A stretch of DNA of 64,000 bases from Cenococcum geophilum 1.58. Taxonomy: Eukaryota > Ascomycota > Dothideomycetes > Gloniales > Gloniaceae. Numbering within the stretch: the stretch's first letter is position 1; every line of letters begins with the position of its first letter. Position numbers and translations under genes: made by a program. Location of the stretch: contig KV748212.1 of NCBI GenBank assembly GCA_001692895.1, positions 62,001 to 126,000 of the forward strand, in the 5' to 3' direction. Positions 48,637 through 60,112 of this stretch are shown piece by piece. A model generated the notes under the pieces. That model saw only the letters and a program-made list of their open reading frames with translations. It was not told where the DNA came from and did not search any database.

Positions 48637-48757
48637 TAAGTATCAGGAAACGGCGCTATCCCATTCGGGTTTAGTGTTACACTTGCTTGGCAGAAACCCC
48701 TCAACGCGTCCTCTAGAGAACTTTTCCTCACTCGCGTCCTCACTCATCATTGCAACG

Positions 48758-50410
48758 ATGGCGTGCAAGTTCATGGTTAATTCAGCCTTTGAGGCTCGTC
48801 TTCTTCTTCAACCATCTCACCAGCGCACTGTTCTAATTGCGACCGTCAACAAGCTTGGATGCCCCATCCCTGGCCGACCCATGTTGCCGCTCATTCTCAG
48901 CTCCAGATCATACTCAGAGTCTACTCCCACTCCTCCCTTTCCAAAAACCTCCGGATCTACTGAGGGCTCGGAATCTTCTGGACCTGAGGATAAGAACTCG
49001 TTCTTCCGTAAGGGCTGGGGCAAGGTCTGGGACAAGGTCTGGGCTGGGACCAAGACCGGAGGCTTGGCTATAACTGGTCTTGTACTTGCAGACTCCCTTA
49101 TATGTGCCATTTTATACATGCTAATTACTAAAGGGGCTCACTACATATGCCACCCAGTCAATCTGGCAAGATTGGTACCAACAATTTCGGAGACGCGTAC
49201 GCGAATCTGCACGCGAATCTGCAATCTACGATAAGCTCAAAAAGGGACCGGTATTTGAAGAGAAAATGCGCTATATTATACCACGCAACCCCCTTATCGA
49301 GGAAATAAAGGAGATCATCACGCCAACGGAAGAAAGTCGTCTTTACCCCCTAATTGTCGGAGAGCATGGAACTGGAAAGACAAGTCTAATCAAGCTCGCT
49401 GTGAATAGCATGAATGAGAACAAGCCTAAGGGTGTAGTATATGTCGATATACCTATTGAGTGCGACTTAGAAGTCGATGTTACCAAGGCGATGCAAGAGG
49501 CTTTAGGTTGGAGCCCAGATCCGCTTATCGATCCTAGCGAACGTAACTATAGCAGTTCCCTTCTAGTATTACTTGAGGCTAATAGATTCGCAGCGGTGTC
49601 CTTAGGAGGGGTTTTGCAAGTTTTATCCCATCTCGCCATCAAGTACAAGCAGGAGTATAACAGAGTGCCGGTTTTAATAATCGACAATGCGAACAGACTC
49701 GCCGTGAAGCAGCAGAGGCTTCTTGACCTGTTTCAAGACTATGCGAAGCTTGCTGTTGACAAAGAGATGGTCACTGTTGTATTTGTGTCAAGTGAAGGCT
49801 ATATACCACGTCGTATGATGGGTAAGTTAATTATGTTTATAGTTATCTTATTAATTATTATATGCTAATTAAGTGCTATAGTGAGAAGCTCGTGGTCAAG
49901 ACACGGGCAAATCATCGAAATTGGCGATGTGAGCAAAGAGGAGGCTCTTCAGTACCTTAAACTCCGAACAATCAATGAGGAACAGGCAGTGCAAATTTAT
50001 GAGCTTACTAGTGGTCGCATAATACACCTTAAGTTTATTGCAGATCATATTAAGATAATAGGCACACTTGAAGGTACGTATATAGTATGCTATGTAGGAA
50101 ACAGGGCTAGTTTCTCACCACCGTTACAGCTGTTCGCCAGATGATGTTCTCCGACGCCAAAAGTCAACTCGAGTCTGCTGAAATTCTTCCTGGACATTGT
50201 TACCATAAGGAAGGAGCGGTGATTATACGTGAACTTTTAAAGAAGGAATCCATCTCAGATGACACTTATTATGGCCTCATAGGCGTCGGTGCGGGGGCTA
50301 AGTTATTGAAAACAAACGTGTTCGCAATGCACGTTAACTCTAGAGGGATTACCTTTCAGTCGACAGTGATGAAGCGGTTTTGCGAGGAAAATTCGGCTCT
50401 CTGGTCATAG
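48758..50410 (+). CDS. P-loop ATPase (ATPase_2/AAA-like), probably mitochondrial, intact copy 2
   Basis: Four exons join in frame: 48758-49081, 49134-49821, 49882-50073 and 50130-50410 (494 residues). All introns are GT-AG (52, 60 and 56 nt), with ctaat-type branch points in the first two. The start is the ATG aligned with copy 1; residues 1-60 are Arg/Ser-rich without acids at first (SSRSYS), like a mitochondrial presequence. A Trp/Gly-rich, weakly hydrophobic stretch follows at about 88-115. Walker A GEHGTGKTS is at 184-192, VVYVDI at about 209, Walker B VLIIDNANRL at 288-297, and a sensor-like TVVFVSSEG at about 324-332. The C-terminal half (GDVSKEEALQYLKL, SGRIIHLKFIADHI) looks like the helical lid of STAND/ATPase_2 proteins. 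The exact function is unknown; it should bind and hydrolyse ATP. A MITE lies 121 bp upstream. Confidence 0.85.
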
Positions 50411-50543
50411 GTCCCTGTTCTATTGGTGGCGTCGGCGAGGAGTATCGTGGGGAATTGAACTCGAGAAAACGGCACTAGGCCCTCTAAAACTGGAGGCGAA
50501 TTTGCCGTCTAATTGTTTAAAGTAGTAATCTATACAAACTCCT

Positions 50544-50735
50544 TTATAGTGTACCCTTCTCAGCCACCAATTGCTCTTCTGCCTGCACAGCTGAAAGTCT
50601 CCTCACGGCCTCCATTACGACCTCCTCGCCATCAAACAGCAGCAATCTCTTCCAAAGTCCTTCCCTTAGTCTCCAGGAAGAGGAAGTAAATAATAAGGTA
50701 TAATAGGCGAAGCGCTAACCCTAAGTTAATAGGAT
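50544..50735 (-). pseudogene. 3' fragment of an MFS sugar transporter gene
   Basis: The minus strand reads ALRLLYLIIYFLFLETKGR, then TLEEIAAVFDGEE, about 20 more residues and a TAA at 50544-50546. The ETKGRTLEEI box marks the end of the last membrane helix of fungal sugar/hexose transporters of the major facilitator superfamily. Only this C-terminus (about 60 codons) is present. The sequence to the right (50740 onward) has no transporter homology that can be read, so this is a scrap left by a rearrangement rather than a gene. Confidence 0.7.
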
Positions 50736-52897
50736 AGGAGGGGGCCCGTTTTTAGGTGCAAGCACTGCTTAAAACAGCGGGCCAACCCACCCAAAAACGG
50801 TGGCCAATGTCCCTGGATGTAGAGTTACTGTGGTAATAAAGTTAAGACGTTGCGTAAGGAAAGAAAGTAAGAAATAGGAGGGAGGGATATATATCGTTAA
50901 CTTAGTCGCTAGGTTAATAGGTGCCGTGCCGTATATAGGGCAGATTAAGGTTAGGTAGGATCGTCCTAATAGTCTATCGAATTTGGGTGACGATATAGAG
51001 TTCTGCCGGATATAATCGTTAATGGACCGATTGGGATTTTCTATACCAAACCGCGCAATCAGGTTCTGAAAACTGAGGCATCAACTCTGGGAATTAGCCA
51101 CCAGCGACCTCCCATACGCTTTCCCCTCGTTCCACGTTTCATTTATTGCTTTCAACACTCCCAGAACGCTTCTACACTGCCTCCACATCCTCAATTCTCC
51201 CCTCCAGATGCAGCACCCTATGCAAGAGAATTTATGGTATGAGCTACTATAACAGCCCCTCCGCCTCACCCAAGACGAGGAAGGCCGCATCTGCTCGATA
51301 GTCTACCAGCCGCCTAATCGCCTGAGGAGGGGCTCATTGGTCTGCGGGTAGGTGGAGGTGATGTAATGGAAGGAAGCGCCTCCTGGAGCTACATATATGG
51401 GGCGAAGGGTTCCTTCTAGCACGACGGTAAGAGCCGAGTCGATGGATTGGGAAGGAGATGGAGATTTGAGGGTCACAGCTGCGAATTTGATGATCGTGTT
51501 GGATAATGGGATGACCTCTTTGATGACTGCCTCCCTCGAAGGTCAGGAGGGGAGTGGGATGAAGAGACAGGTCAGAGGTTGGGTGAGATGGAGGAATTTG
51601 CTTCCATCGATGCATAAGCGATGTAATCAACGCAGTGATCTTTGTTGGAGCGGGATCTATTTGGAGCTCCAGGTGGATTGAGGCTTGATGTGGATTTGGA
51701 GTCGGGCTTCTGATTGGTGGATTAGAGTGGATCTGAGGTTGATTTGGCTCTTGGAGCTCCAGATCTATACCCAATTCGGAGTAAGGTTGACTCGTTGTCT
51801 AGTAAGTAGTATATTAGCCATAGAATCTACTACGGTATTAGGCATAAGTTTCGTTAGTATGCACGGACCTTGGTAAAAGAATTCCTTTTTTCTTATTAGT
51901 TACTTTAAAAGATTATCGCGCATTGTTAGTTGGGTGGCCTGTCTTATCCTTATTAATAATCCGTATTAGGTGGGGCGTAGTAGGACGCCCGCTTACTCTC
52001 CTGCTGCTACCGTCGCTTTTGCTATTACTTATCCACATCTACACTTACTATTGTGGTCCTGTATTTGGCTCCCTCTAAAATAGAACAATATCTATCGGTT
52101 CGGCTGGTAGCAGCAGCGGAGGACACTCCGGTGGAGCTAAGTAAGCCAATTAAGCTAGATCCGGATAATAAGAATAATAGCGACGACGCCTACGCTGCCT
52201 TTAAGGATATTGATGATATTAAGGCAATTGGGGTAGAATATGAGGGAGATTTTGTATTAGACTGAGCGATTTAGGCTCTATTTAATAGGCTTAATCGAAT
52301 CTTCCTTTCTTACCTAAATATCCACCCGATGCCAAGACTTACTATTTATAGTATATATTTGATCTGGAGCTGCATTGGAGTCCTGGAGCTCCACCAGCTT
52401 TTTGGCGTATGGAGTGGATTTGGGGGTCAAATCCACTCCACTCCAATCCAACAAGAGCACTGAATCAACGCTCAGCTTCTGGCGTTTAGAATTGCAACCC
52501 ACTAGCTCGACCACTGAAACGGAAATATCGGGTGATAGTGCAGTACGACATGTACAGAAATGTGCTTAAAAAGTGTGTTATGCTTTCTGGAAGAAAAGGA
52601 TTGTATTGTTATGGTCCAAAAAGGTGTTTGTCGTTCTGCTCATGCGCTATAAAAATGAGACTATTATTACATGTATGAAGCAATTCCTTCAGGGGAAAAA
52701 TCAACGGAAACCGCAAGCTATTGCTAATGTGTTGCTGTCCAATCTTTACGGACAATTAAAGCTAGCTCAAACATGGTCCACTCCAGTCTCGTAAAGCAAA
52801 GAAGCGGGACATGGGGGCTGACGTAAGACTTATGCCCACCCACAATTGCATTTGAGAAACACAACACCTCTTTCCTGAAGGGCTCTATGGACTACTC
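50736..52897. other. Intergenic, partly AT-rich, no gene supported
   Basis: Several short frames overlap on both strands without recognisable domains. The minus-strand stretch about 51290-51600 has a coding-like look but ends in a stop and frame change. Palindromic ggagctcca motifs recur (about 51660, 51755, 52385). A perfect 12-bp hairpin lies at 52411-52439. About 51790-52320 has mild RIP-like composition and a 70-codon frame (52053-52265) of unknown nature. Confidence 0.5.
52411..52439. repeat. Perfect 12-bp stem hairpin
   Basis: ggagtggatttg (52411-52422), a 5-nt ggggt loop, then caaatccactcc (52428-52439). It is followed by more actccactcc units. Role unknown. Confidence 0.7.
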
Positions 52898-55326
52898 CTA
52901 ATGGTCTAGCTCGAATCGGTCCAGGAACTTGAAGGTTCTTAGTGCGTCGGCGAACACGCTAGTAATGTTACCCCCAGCTGGCACAGTAAACACGCCCGGA
53001 GTGCCTGTTGGAATCCCTGCAGCAGTGAAAGCTTGGCTGCCGCTGCCGATGGCTCCGACTGGCTTACCCCATCTATATCCACTCACTAAGATCTGCAGGG
53101 GATGGCCGGCGGGATATAGCGTCGAGGTGGAACTATTAGCATTTGCAGTGAATAGGCCTGCAGTGCCATCTGACACGATGATGCCATCAAAGTTTGACGC
53201 GTCCGTTGCCGAATACGTCTGGTTCACGCCTGATACGAGGGATTCTGCAACCACTACCAGGTCGACGCCCACGGAAGCGAAGCCGGCCTGTAGCGTGCTG
53301 AGGGACGAGTTGTAAGACGGGTTGGTGGTTCCAGCCGCAGTGACCGACGTCAGAAAACCGACCTTCAGGCCATCCAATCTTAGGAGCTTGTTTTTGAAGA
53401 CGGATACGCCAGTGGTCACATTATTGTTATAGAAGGTTGGATCCGAAGGTGGCGCGGTCATGCCAAGCGCTTCAGCGACGCGGACAGCAATGTCATGGCT
53501 GATGCGGTTGAGTTGGATAAGGACATTGTTCTTCACAATCTTGCTCTGGATATTCGAAGTTTCGAATCGGATGGCATTGACTACGAACTGCTGTTCAGCG
53601 GGAAGGAGAGAGTTGAAGAAAAGGCGAGGCTGTGACCAAACATCCGAGAATGTAGAGGAGACTGCGCGAATCAATTTGCCGGAAGCGGAACGATTGGGGG
53701 CAGTGAAGAAACCTCGGCCGGTGGTCTGATTCGCCTGGGCTGGGAAGCCTGAATTGAGCGTATTCGGGGTGTACGCAGCAGTGTTCAACGGGATGAACAT
53801 TTGCCCTATACACGAGTTATTTTCGGCAAGGCTTGTGCTTAGAAGGATCTACCTACCCGCGCCGTCCCGGTTGTTGTTGTGCCATGGAACCCGCGGCTGG
53901 TTGATGGGCAGCTGCTCAAAATTAGGCCCGCCATTGCGATTGAGTTGCGTGTCGAGATATGAGAAAAGCCGACCTTGCAGCAAAGGATCCTCTGTGAAGT
54001 CTATTCCCCTCACGACGTGACCGGGTTGAAACTTAAAATGTCTAAGTCAGTGGCACATTCTGACCAATTAGCACGAAGAAATTTTACCATGATCTGTTCG
54101 GTCTCGGCAAAATAGTTTTTCGGATTCCGGTTCAAGGTGAGCTTCCCGAGTGGCGTAAAAGGCACTAGTTCTTCAGGCACAATTTTAGTTGGATCCAAGA
54201 GGTCGAAGCCAAATCGGAGTTGATCTTCCTCATCCATAATCTGGACGCCAAACTATTTCACTTGTGAGCAGACATGCACTTCCAATTACCGGGCTTAGAG
54301 AGCAATAAAACGTACCTCCCACTCAGGATACAATCCCTTGTCGATCGAGTCGAACAAATCCTGCCTGTGAAAATCGGCATTCTTTCCGGCGGTGGCCTGG
54401 GCTTCTTCCCAAACCAGGCCCGCCTTTCCTTGCAGGGTCCTGAATTTAAACTTTACCAGCTTTGAAGTGCCATCGTCTGTAACGAAACGAAAGGTGTGAA
54501 CTCCGAAACCATCCATGTGACGATAGGATCGTACAATGCCGTTTGGAGACATTGCCCACAACAAAGTATGGAGAGTACTCGGTTGCTGGCTAAAGAAATC
54601 CCATGCTGTGTCATGGGCAGTCGCAGCTTGAGGGATTTCCCTGTCAGGCATTGGTTTAACTGAATGGATTAAATCCGGAAACAAAATGGCATCTTGTATA
54701 AAGAATACAGGGATATTGTTGCCAACAATGTCTTGAATCAGTCAGTAGATTGCGGGGTGCACTAAAACCGAGCAGGGTACCTCACCGTAATTTCCTTCAT
54801 CCGTGTAAAATCTAGTCGCAAATCCATGTACATCCCTGGCAGTGTCTGCAGAACCTCGACTGCCTGCAACGGTGGAAAACCGAATGAAAACAGGAGTTTC
54901 TTTGCCTTCAGAACCAAGGAACGAGGCAGCGGTAATGTTAGACCAGTCTCCATAGGACACAAAAACTCCATGCGCACCAGCTCCTCTTGCATGGACAGCT
55001 CTTTCTGGAACGCGTTCGTGATCGAAATGCTGTATCTTTTGGCGAAATATGAAATCTTCTAATAATGTAGGTCCGCGATCACCAACGCTAAGACTATTCT
55101 GGTCTGAGATTGGTCCTCCTACGTCTGTTGTTAAAAAGGCGTTGGTGTCGTCAATTTCGAACTTTTTCAGAAAATCGTCAGTTGGGCTATATCCATCCCG
55201 TCGCACGTGAGGATAGTTTTCTCGGAGACCGTGTGCGCCAATTTCACCAGTCATGTAAGGGCACGATGCCGAAAAGGCAGAGCCAAACAGTGTGGCGAGA
55301 AACCCAATTCCTCGTAAAGTCGGCAT
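52898..55326 (-). CDS. Secreted large-subunit catalase (CatB/Cat-3 type)
   Basis: Five exons on the minus strand: 55326-54786, 54731-54316, 54252-54088, 54031-53857 and 53805-52898, joining in frame to 734 residues. Introns are 51-63 nt, all GT-AG. It splits hydrogen peroxide into water and oxygen with haem. The start at 55326 gives a signal peptide ([20 protein letters not shown]); an in-frame ATG at 55353 would add nine residues and spoil it. Visible features: catalytic His about 112 in [11 protein letters not shown], the [14 protein letters not shown] haem-site block at 149-162, catalytic Asn about 185 in [11 protein letters not shown], and the haem-ligand Tyr about 399 in RLFSYLDTQ. The C-terminal flavodoxin-like domain (about 560-734) typical of clade-2 catalases carries NxS/T glycosylation sites. 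All key residues are present, so it is probably active and extracellular or wall-bound. Confidence 0.95.
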
Positions 55327-57399
55327 GTCGATGAGTTCAAAGGGAGCTCGCAATAACGAAGGTTGGGGTTGGGCCTTTCAGTGAGCGAAGGCTCCCTTTA
55401 AATTAGTTTCTGGGTGGAGCAGCATTGGGCAATTGCCCAGTCTAATCACTCCTAGTTCTATGGAATCCAATTCACCCAATCCATTCGGATGAGACATACA
55501 CGTCAGATAGCCAGATCACCTGGGCCCTCAGTCATAGTAACGCAAAAGCGTTGGGAACGACACGGGGTTAGAAATCGAATGGGGTTTATTGGTATGCATG
55601 CCAGCCAAGCACGCCTTCAGGCGGGCATCCGCTCTACATGGGTCCCTGTTCAGCATGGCATTATCGATTCCATTGTGGTGGGTTGAGGCTGTGAGATGAG
55701 GGACATCGGAAAGTTGCTGCATATCGTCATCCCCCTGCTACCGTCGGTGGCTCTACTTGGGTCATCGTACGACCACGGCGAGATACAGCATCTAGATAAT
55801 GTGAACATGTGAACGAAATGGTTACAATTAAAAAAGCCCAAAGATACCCGTTGGCGACTGCGGAAGTACAAATGGGAACTGCTCGAAAGCATTACAGGCT
55901 AGAAACACTCCACAACCCGGTAATATTATGTGATGAAACGTACCTAGGTAACTTATGCGGCAATCCGGCTTGGCGGCAAAATGGTAAACTGAATCAGTGA
56001 TGCCACTTAGGCTAGTGAAGAGTGATTGTGGTATTCAGTGGTCCAGATTCTCGCTGTGACAAATGAAGCTCTGTGGAGTTGCCAAGAAGCGCGGCGCTTG
56101 GCGCCATGTTTATATTACCAGGGAGGACCCAAGCGTTCTTCGGATATATGAAAGGGTCATAACCCACGACTATCAACTTCTAGATCTGAACTAGGTGCGA
56201 AGGGTATTTGAGTGGTGGTTAGATCTTCGAGATGACAAGATGCCTTAGGCATCAAACTCGGATTCCTTATACGACGGGTAGGGCTACTGTTGGCGATCAA
56301 GGATCATTACCGCAGTCACGTGATAATTATGTAATGGAGGACACACCTGTATCCTCCATACAATATACAATCAACTGATATAACACGAAGCTTCCATACC
56401 GCTCATATTCCAACAGCTGCTATATAGGAGAGTGACAGCAATGAGAGCGGGGAAAAAACTGGACCAATCATAATCGTCCTGATTGAAGTCTCTTGCTGTC
56501 CTGAAAGGAGTCGCCAGGCACGCTCAAGGAGGACGCGGGGAAATGACCCCGGAACAAGTTTTTTCGGCTTCGGTTTTGGATTTTCTCCCCTCCTCGACCG
56601 CATCTCTGACCCTCGGTATACAAACACTTACACATGCCCACGCAAACTGCCTTCACAAACAGAAGTCTCTCCCCGATGATAAACTTGCAATTCATCGTAC
56701 AGAGTGGAGACTTTCAAGATCTCTACAGCACGGAACCAGCGGTTTGAAAATTTCACAAAATCTTCGAACATGCTCTTATCACCGTGGTTCAACACCAGGA
56801 TTGCAGGATGGTGATGAAGGAATATGATTCTGATAAGAGAGATGCCTAGAAATTTATATAATAAGTCGAAAGAATGCCGTGAATCACGAAGCCAAATCAC
56901 AGCGACGCGGGCAGCAACCATGTCGTTGGAGTTAAGTTCGAATTTTACAGCAAATCCTGCTGCAACATCAAAGCACTTTCTATAATTGTAGATCCATTGT
57001 TCTTGAGAAACTAACAGACTGGCAGGCATTCACTTGAGCCTATAGGATCGCATAATGCCAGCATTACTTACTACCTAAACAGGCAGCGGCACCCTTAGGT
57101 ACGCTTATACTAACGTCTATCATGGTGTTTCCTGCCCGTCAACACAAAATACAACATTCCGGCGCACGAGCAATCGATATTTGATACGCTTCAACATCCA
57201 GGATTGCTCCTCAATCTCTCAAGTCCAAATATATCTCTCCCAGACAGTATCAAGACGGATTATCCTTCACTAGCAGCTATAGCATCTTATCGGAGGCCAT
57301 TTCTTCCATTTGCCATTTGCCTTCACCAACCCCGTCACAATCTTTGCGCAACCGAACTCGGCAAAGTTACTATCTCAGTCTTATACCCCCTACGAACCC
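55327..57399. other. Intergenic region between catalase and F-box-like gene
   Basis: The first several hundred bases right of 55326 are the catalase upstream region. No gene is supported with confidence except the doubtful frame described at 56628-57029. The A-rich, intron-less stretch near 57040-57200 could be the promoter of the next gene. Confidence 0.4.
56628..57029 (-). CDS. Hypothetical protein, 133 codons, doubtful
   Basis: An open minus-strand frame from ATG 57029 (MPASLLVSQEQWIYNYRKCF) to a stop at 56628. It has mixed polar/hydrophobic composition, no signal peptide and no recognised motif. It could be an exon of a larger gene, since overlapping frames continue leftward to about 56400. 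Nothing in the neighbourhood supports a function, and it may be non-coding. Confidence 0.25.
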   Translation of the reverse strand: MPASLLVSQEQWIYNYRKCFDVAAGFAVKFELNSNDMVAARVAVIWLRDSRHSFDLLYKFLGISLIRIIFLHHHPAILVLNHGDKSMFEDFVKFSNRWFRAVEILKVSTLYDELQVYHRGETSVCEGSLRGHV

Positions 57400-58164
57400 A
57401 TGGATGACAGCGACTCGTTGCTCGTACACCCTGCTCAGTCATTCCACCATCCATATGCTAGACCCCGAGATTTCCTGACACTTCCGGCTGAGCTTCGAAT
57501 GATGGTGTATCGCGTCCTACTTATTCTACCTGAGATCAACTCTGCTCTAAAGCGGTCCAACATCAAACCAAAACTTAGCCTCGGCATCTTGCGAACATGC
57601 CGCCAAATTTACTATGAGGCATCTATGGAGCTTTGCCGCCATAAAAACTTTGGAACGCTACGTGGCTACCATCATGAGAGCCTCTCGGCTGTTATCAGGC
57701 ACTTTGAATTTAATGGCTTCAGTTGTTCTGCCGTTGGCCGCATTGAGAAATTTAGATTTCTGGCGGACTTGCGCCTGAATATCTATGGTTTGATAGACTT
57801 GGATAGGTCTGGATTCGGTCGGCTTATCAGGAAGACTCCCAACGGCACGAATGTCGAGTCTAAAGACACTTCAGATTTCATTGATTTCGCCTCATAAAAG
57901 TGCGAGAGCCTTCAACAGAGAATCAAGCTCTCATTCCCGGCGCAATTCCTTGACCCTCAAGGGCTGGATTCTCAAATTGGTCGAAGCAGTTCCAGGAGAT
58001 TTTCTATTGAGTATATTGAACCGCAGCTCGCAGGTTCGCTCATGCTTCCCATCAAAGCCAAAATTTTCAACGCAATCCCGGAAGGATTTGAAGCCTATTC
58101 GGGGCTCAAGGTGGGACTGGTAGTAGTATTTATGGTGTACTACTATAAGAGTGAGACCATGTAA
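57400..58164 (+). pseudogene. F-box/2EXR-like fungal protein with one in-frame stop
   Basis: From ATG 57400 (MDDSDSLL) the frame encodes LTLPAELRMMVYRVLL at about residues 27-42 and SLGILRTCRQIYYEAS at about 65-80. This is the pairing seen in fungal F-box-like/2EXR proteins, where the first motif is the degenerate F-box helix. TAA at 57895-57897 (codon 166) ends it, yet the same frame stays open for 88 more codons to TAA at 58162-58164, with ordinary protein-like composition (KCESLQQRIKLSFPAQFLDP and so on). One CAA to TAA change would explain it. A short non-canonical intron (gtcgag...aaaag) is an alternative. It lies in ordinary, non-RIPed DNA. The downstream half has no recognised domain. 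Confidence 0.65.
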
Positions 58165-59749
58165 GCTCCGCCGATGTAAGCTCCGCCGATTGTGGATATT
58201 GTATCAAAACCCTTATTCCGATCATTGATCTTGTTTCTATCCAGTGTTTTTGGAGAGCTTCGAAGGAACATCGCATTCCGGTACTCCGGCAATGCGAAGT
58301 TTAGGCACATTTCATTCAAGTCATTAATTCATAAAGCTTATGTGCTACCAAAAGAATAGATCGTGCATTTTTTGGTCTAAAGCTCTCCTCATTCGGCGGG
58401 CATTTGCCTCATCCTCTCGTCTCCCCCTATCCATCCTAATTAAATTTTCACTGCCCAACTCCAATCTCAACGATGCGCATGCCTTGCCCAATCACTCGGC
58501 TGCCACTGTCTCCCCGGGGGTCTCGGCGTCCCGGGCGGCGCCAACCACAGCACACACGTCACAGCTTGTCCCGGTTGCCCGCCGGCAAACGAGACGTTGA
58601 AGCCACTAGAGCCACCTGTAGGCTGGTCTTGATGCCAAACAAGCCAGTTGGCTCGAGGTCTAACCCAGCCCACATAAATTAGCCAATCGCCTTTCAAGCC
58701 CAGGAGTCAGAGAAGTGGGAGAAAGCGGGGAGGAGAGAGAAGAGAAAGGAAGCACCCTACCGTCCTGTAGTGCTGAAATCGTAAGGCGGGTTCCGCGATG
58801 GCTGCCCGTTGGCTAGAACGCCTTGGATACGTGGCGCAGCGATGGGTCGGTCGGTGGCGAGTATGTAGGTGCCCACGCCACGGCTGCGGACGGGGATTTG
58901 GATGCGCCCATAGTTATTACAGCGGAGGGAGACCCGGTTAGCTACATATCCCGGCGGATCGTCGCCGTTCATGGTGGTTTAAACCTGAAGCTTGGGTCCG
59001 TTGCGGACACTTAAATGTACTGAATATGGGCCTGAAAGAACGTCCTAGCTTAAAGGTAAGCCAGAGAATTTCTATATCTTGGAAGAAGAAATACTGGCGT
59101 TTTGAGGTACACATTTGGACGTCTTATCTGCGGGGTAGAGAAGCATGGGAGCTCTATCTTCATGGGTCGCAAAGCTGAAGCTGGTCTAAAATACAGAGGA
59201 ACGCTTCGAAGGTGATGAACTGAATGGTGATTAAAGTTCCAACTACGACGAATATAAGCCTCTAATATAGGCCTATATGTGTAGCAATCAATAACCAAAC
59301 CACGAAGAAAGTGAGTCTGCTTATGTAAGTAGGAAACGTAGATCCTTCCTCAAAACGCATAGCTCGTTAATGTCAATGGACATGCTAAATTAAGCTGGAA
59401 CTCTAAAAAAAATAAGCTCTAAGCCACTAATTTTGCACCGGCAGAATGAAACTTAGCAGAAGATTCGGAGAGTAAAGCTACTGCCAAGCGTTACTGTCCG
59501 GATCCTGACCGCAAATCGGCTGTAGGGATAGATTTAGCAGATTAAGATTGAGGGAGTCTACCACTTCCCATTGCACACATTACAAAGATCTAGTTGGATT
59601 TAACTCTTCTCACCGAGACTTTAATTATAACGACGAGATGAACGAAAAAGAGCATGTTGCATGTAGAACCAAAAAAAAAGCTACAGAAATAAATGCCTCT
59701 GATTAGCCGACTGGTCTTCCAAATTTTGGTCTACCCCCAGAGGCACCTC
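58165..59749. other. Intergenic, no gene supported
   Basis: Starts with a short tandem (atgtaagctccgccg, two copies, 58157-58188). Frames on both strands (58340-59300) overlap each other and lack recognisable motifs. One minus-strand hydrophobic stretch near 59290-59200 is not enough to call a gene. Confidence 0.4.
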
Positions 59750-59935
59750 TGCGCCCCTACGCCTCTACGCCTCTACGCCTCTCCTCCCTACGCCTCTCCC
59801 TACGCCTCTCCCTACGCCTCTCCCTACGCCTCTCCCTACGCCTCTACGTCTCCGCGCCTCTACGCCTTCATATCTCCGCGTCTTTACGTCTTTATGCCTG
59901 CGTCTGTCTCTACGCCTCTCTACCTAACCCCATAG
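59750..59935. repeat. Minisatellite, 12-bp core cgcctctcccta
   Basis: About five near-perfect 12-bp units (about 59788-59842) sit inside a longer run of 6- to 9-bp variants (tacgcctc, tccgcgcc, tacgtctt). It gives a false open frame of Tyr-Ala-Ser-Pro repeats. Confidence 0.85.
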
Positions 59936-60112
59936 GACGTGCAAAGAAACGCGTAAGGGGACGCAAGGAGACACGGGTAGAGACACGGCTTATGCTGTTC
60001 GCCCTCTTCTCGGGCGCCTTCGCCCTCTTCCTCAGACGAGATTATCGTGCCAGTCTCGGACCGGCTGTCCTTCAAATTGTACTCCCGTCATTACCGCGGC
60101 CATGTTTGAATC

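Noticed and set aside
51334-51774. 146-codon Pro/His/Ser-rich minus-strand frame
   Set aside because: Composition follows low-complexity DNA. Another frame of the same strand looks equally coding-like, and neither has a domain or a continuous model.
58340-59014. Several 60-90 codon frames between the F-box-like gene and the minisatellite
   Set aside because: They overlap on both strands, share no motif and show no splice-supported model.
59693-59935. 80-codon frame with Tyr-Ala-Ser-Pro repeats
   Set aside because: It is produced by the 12-bp minisatellite.
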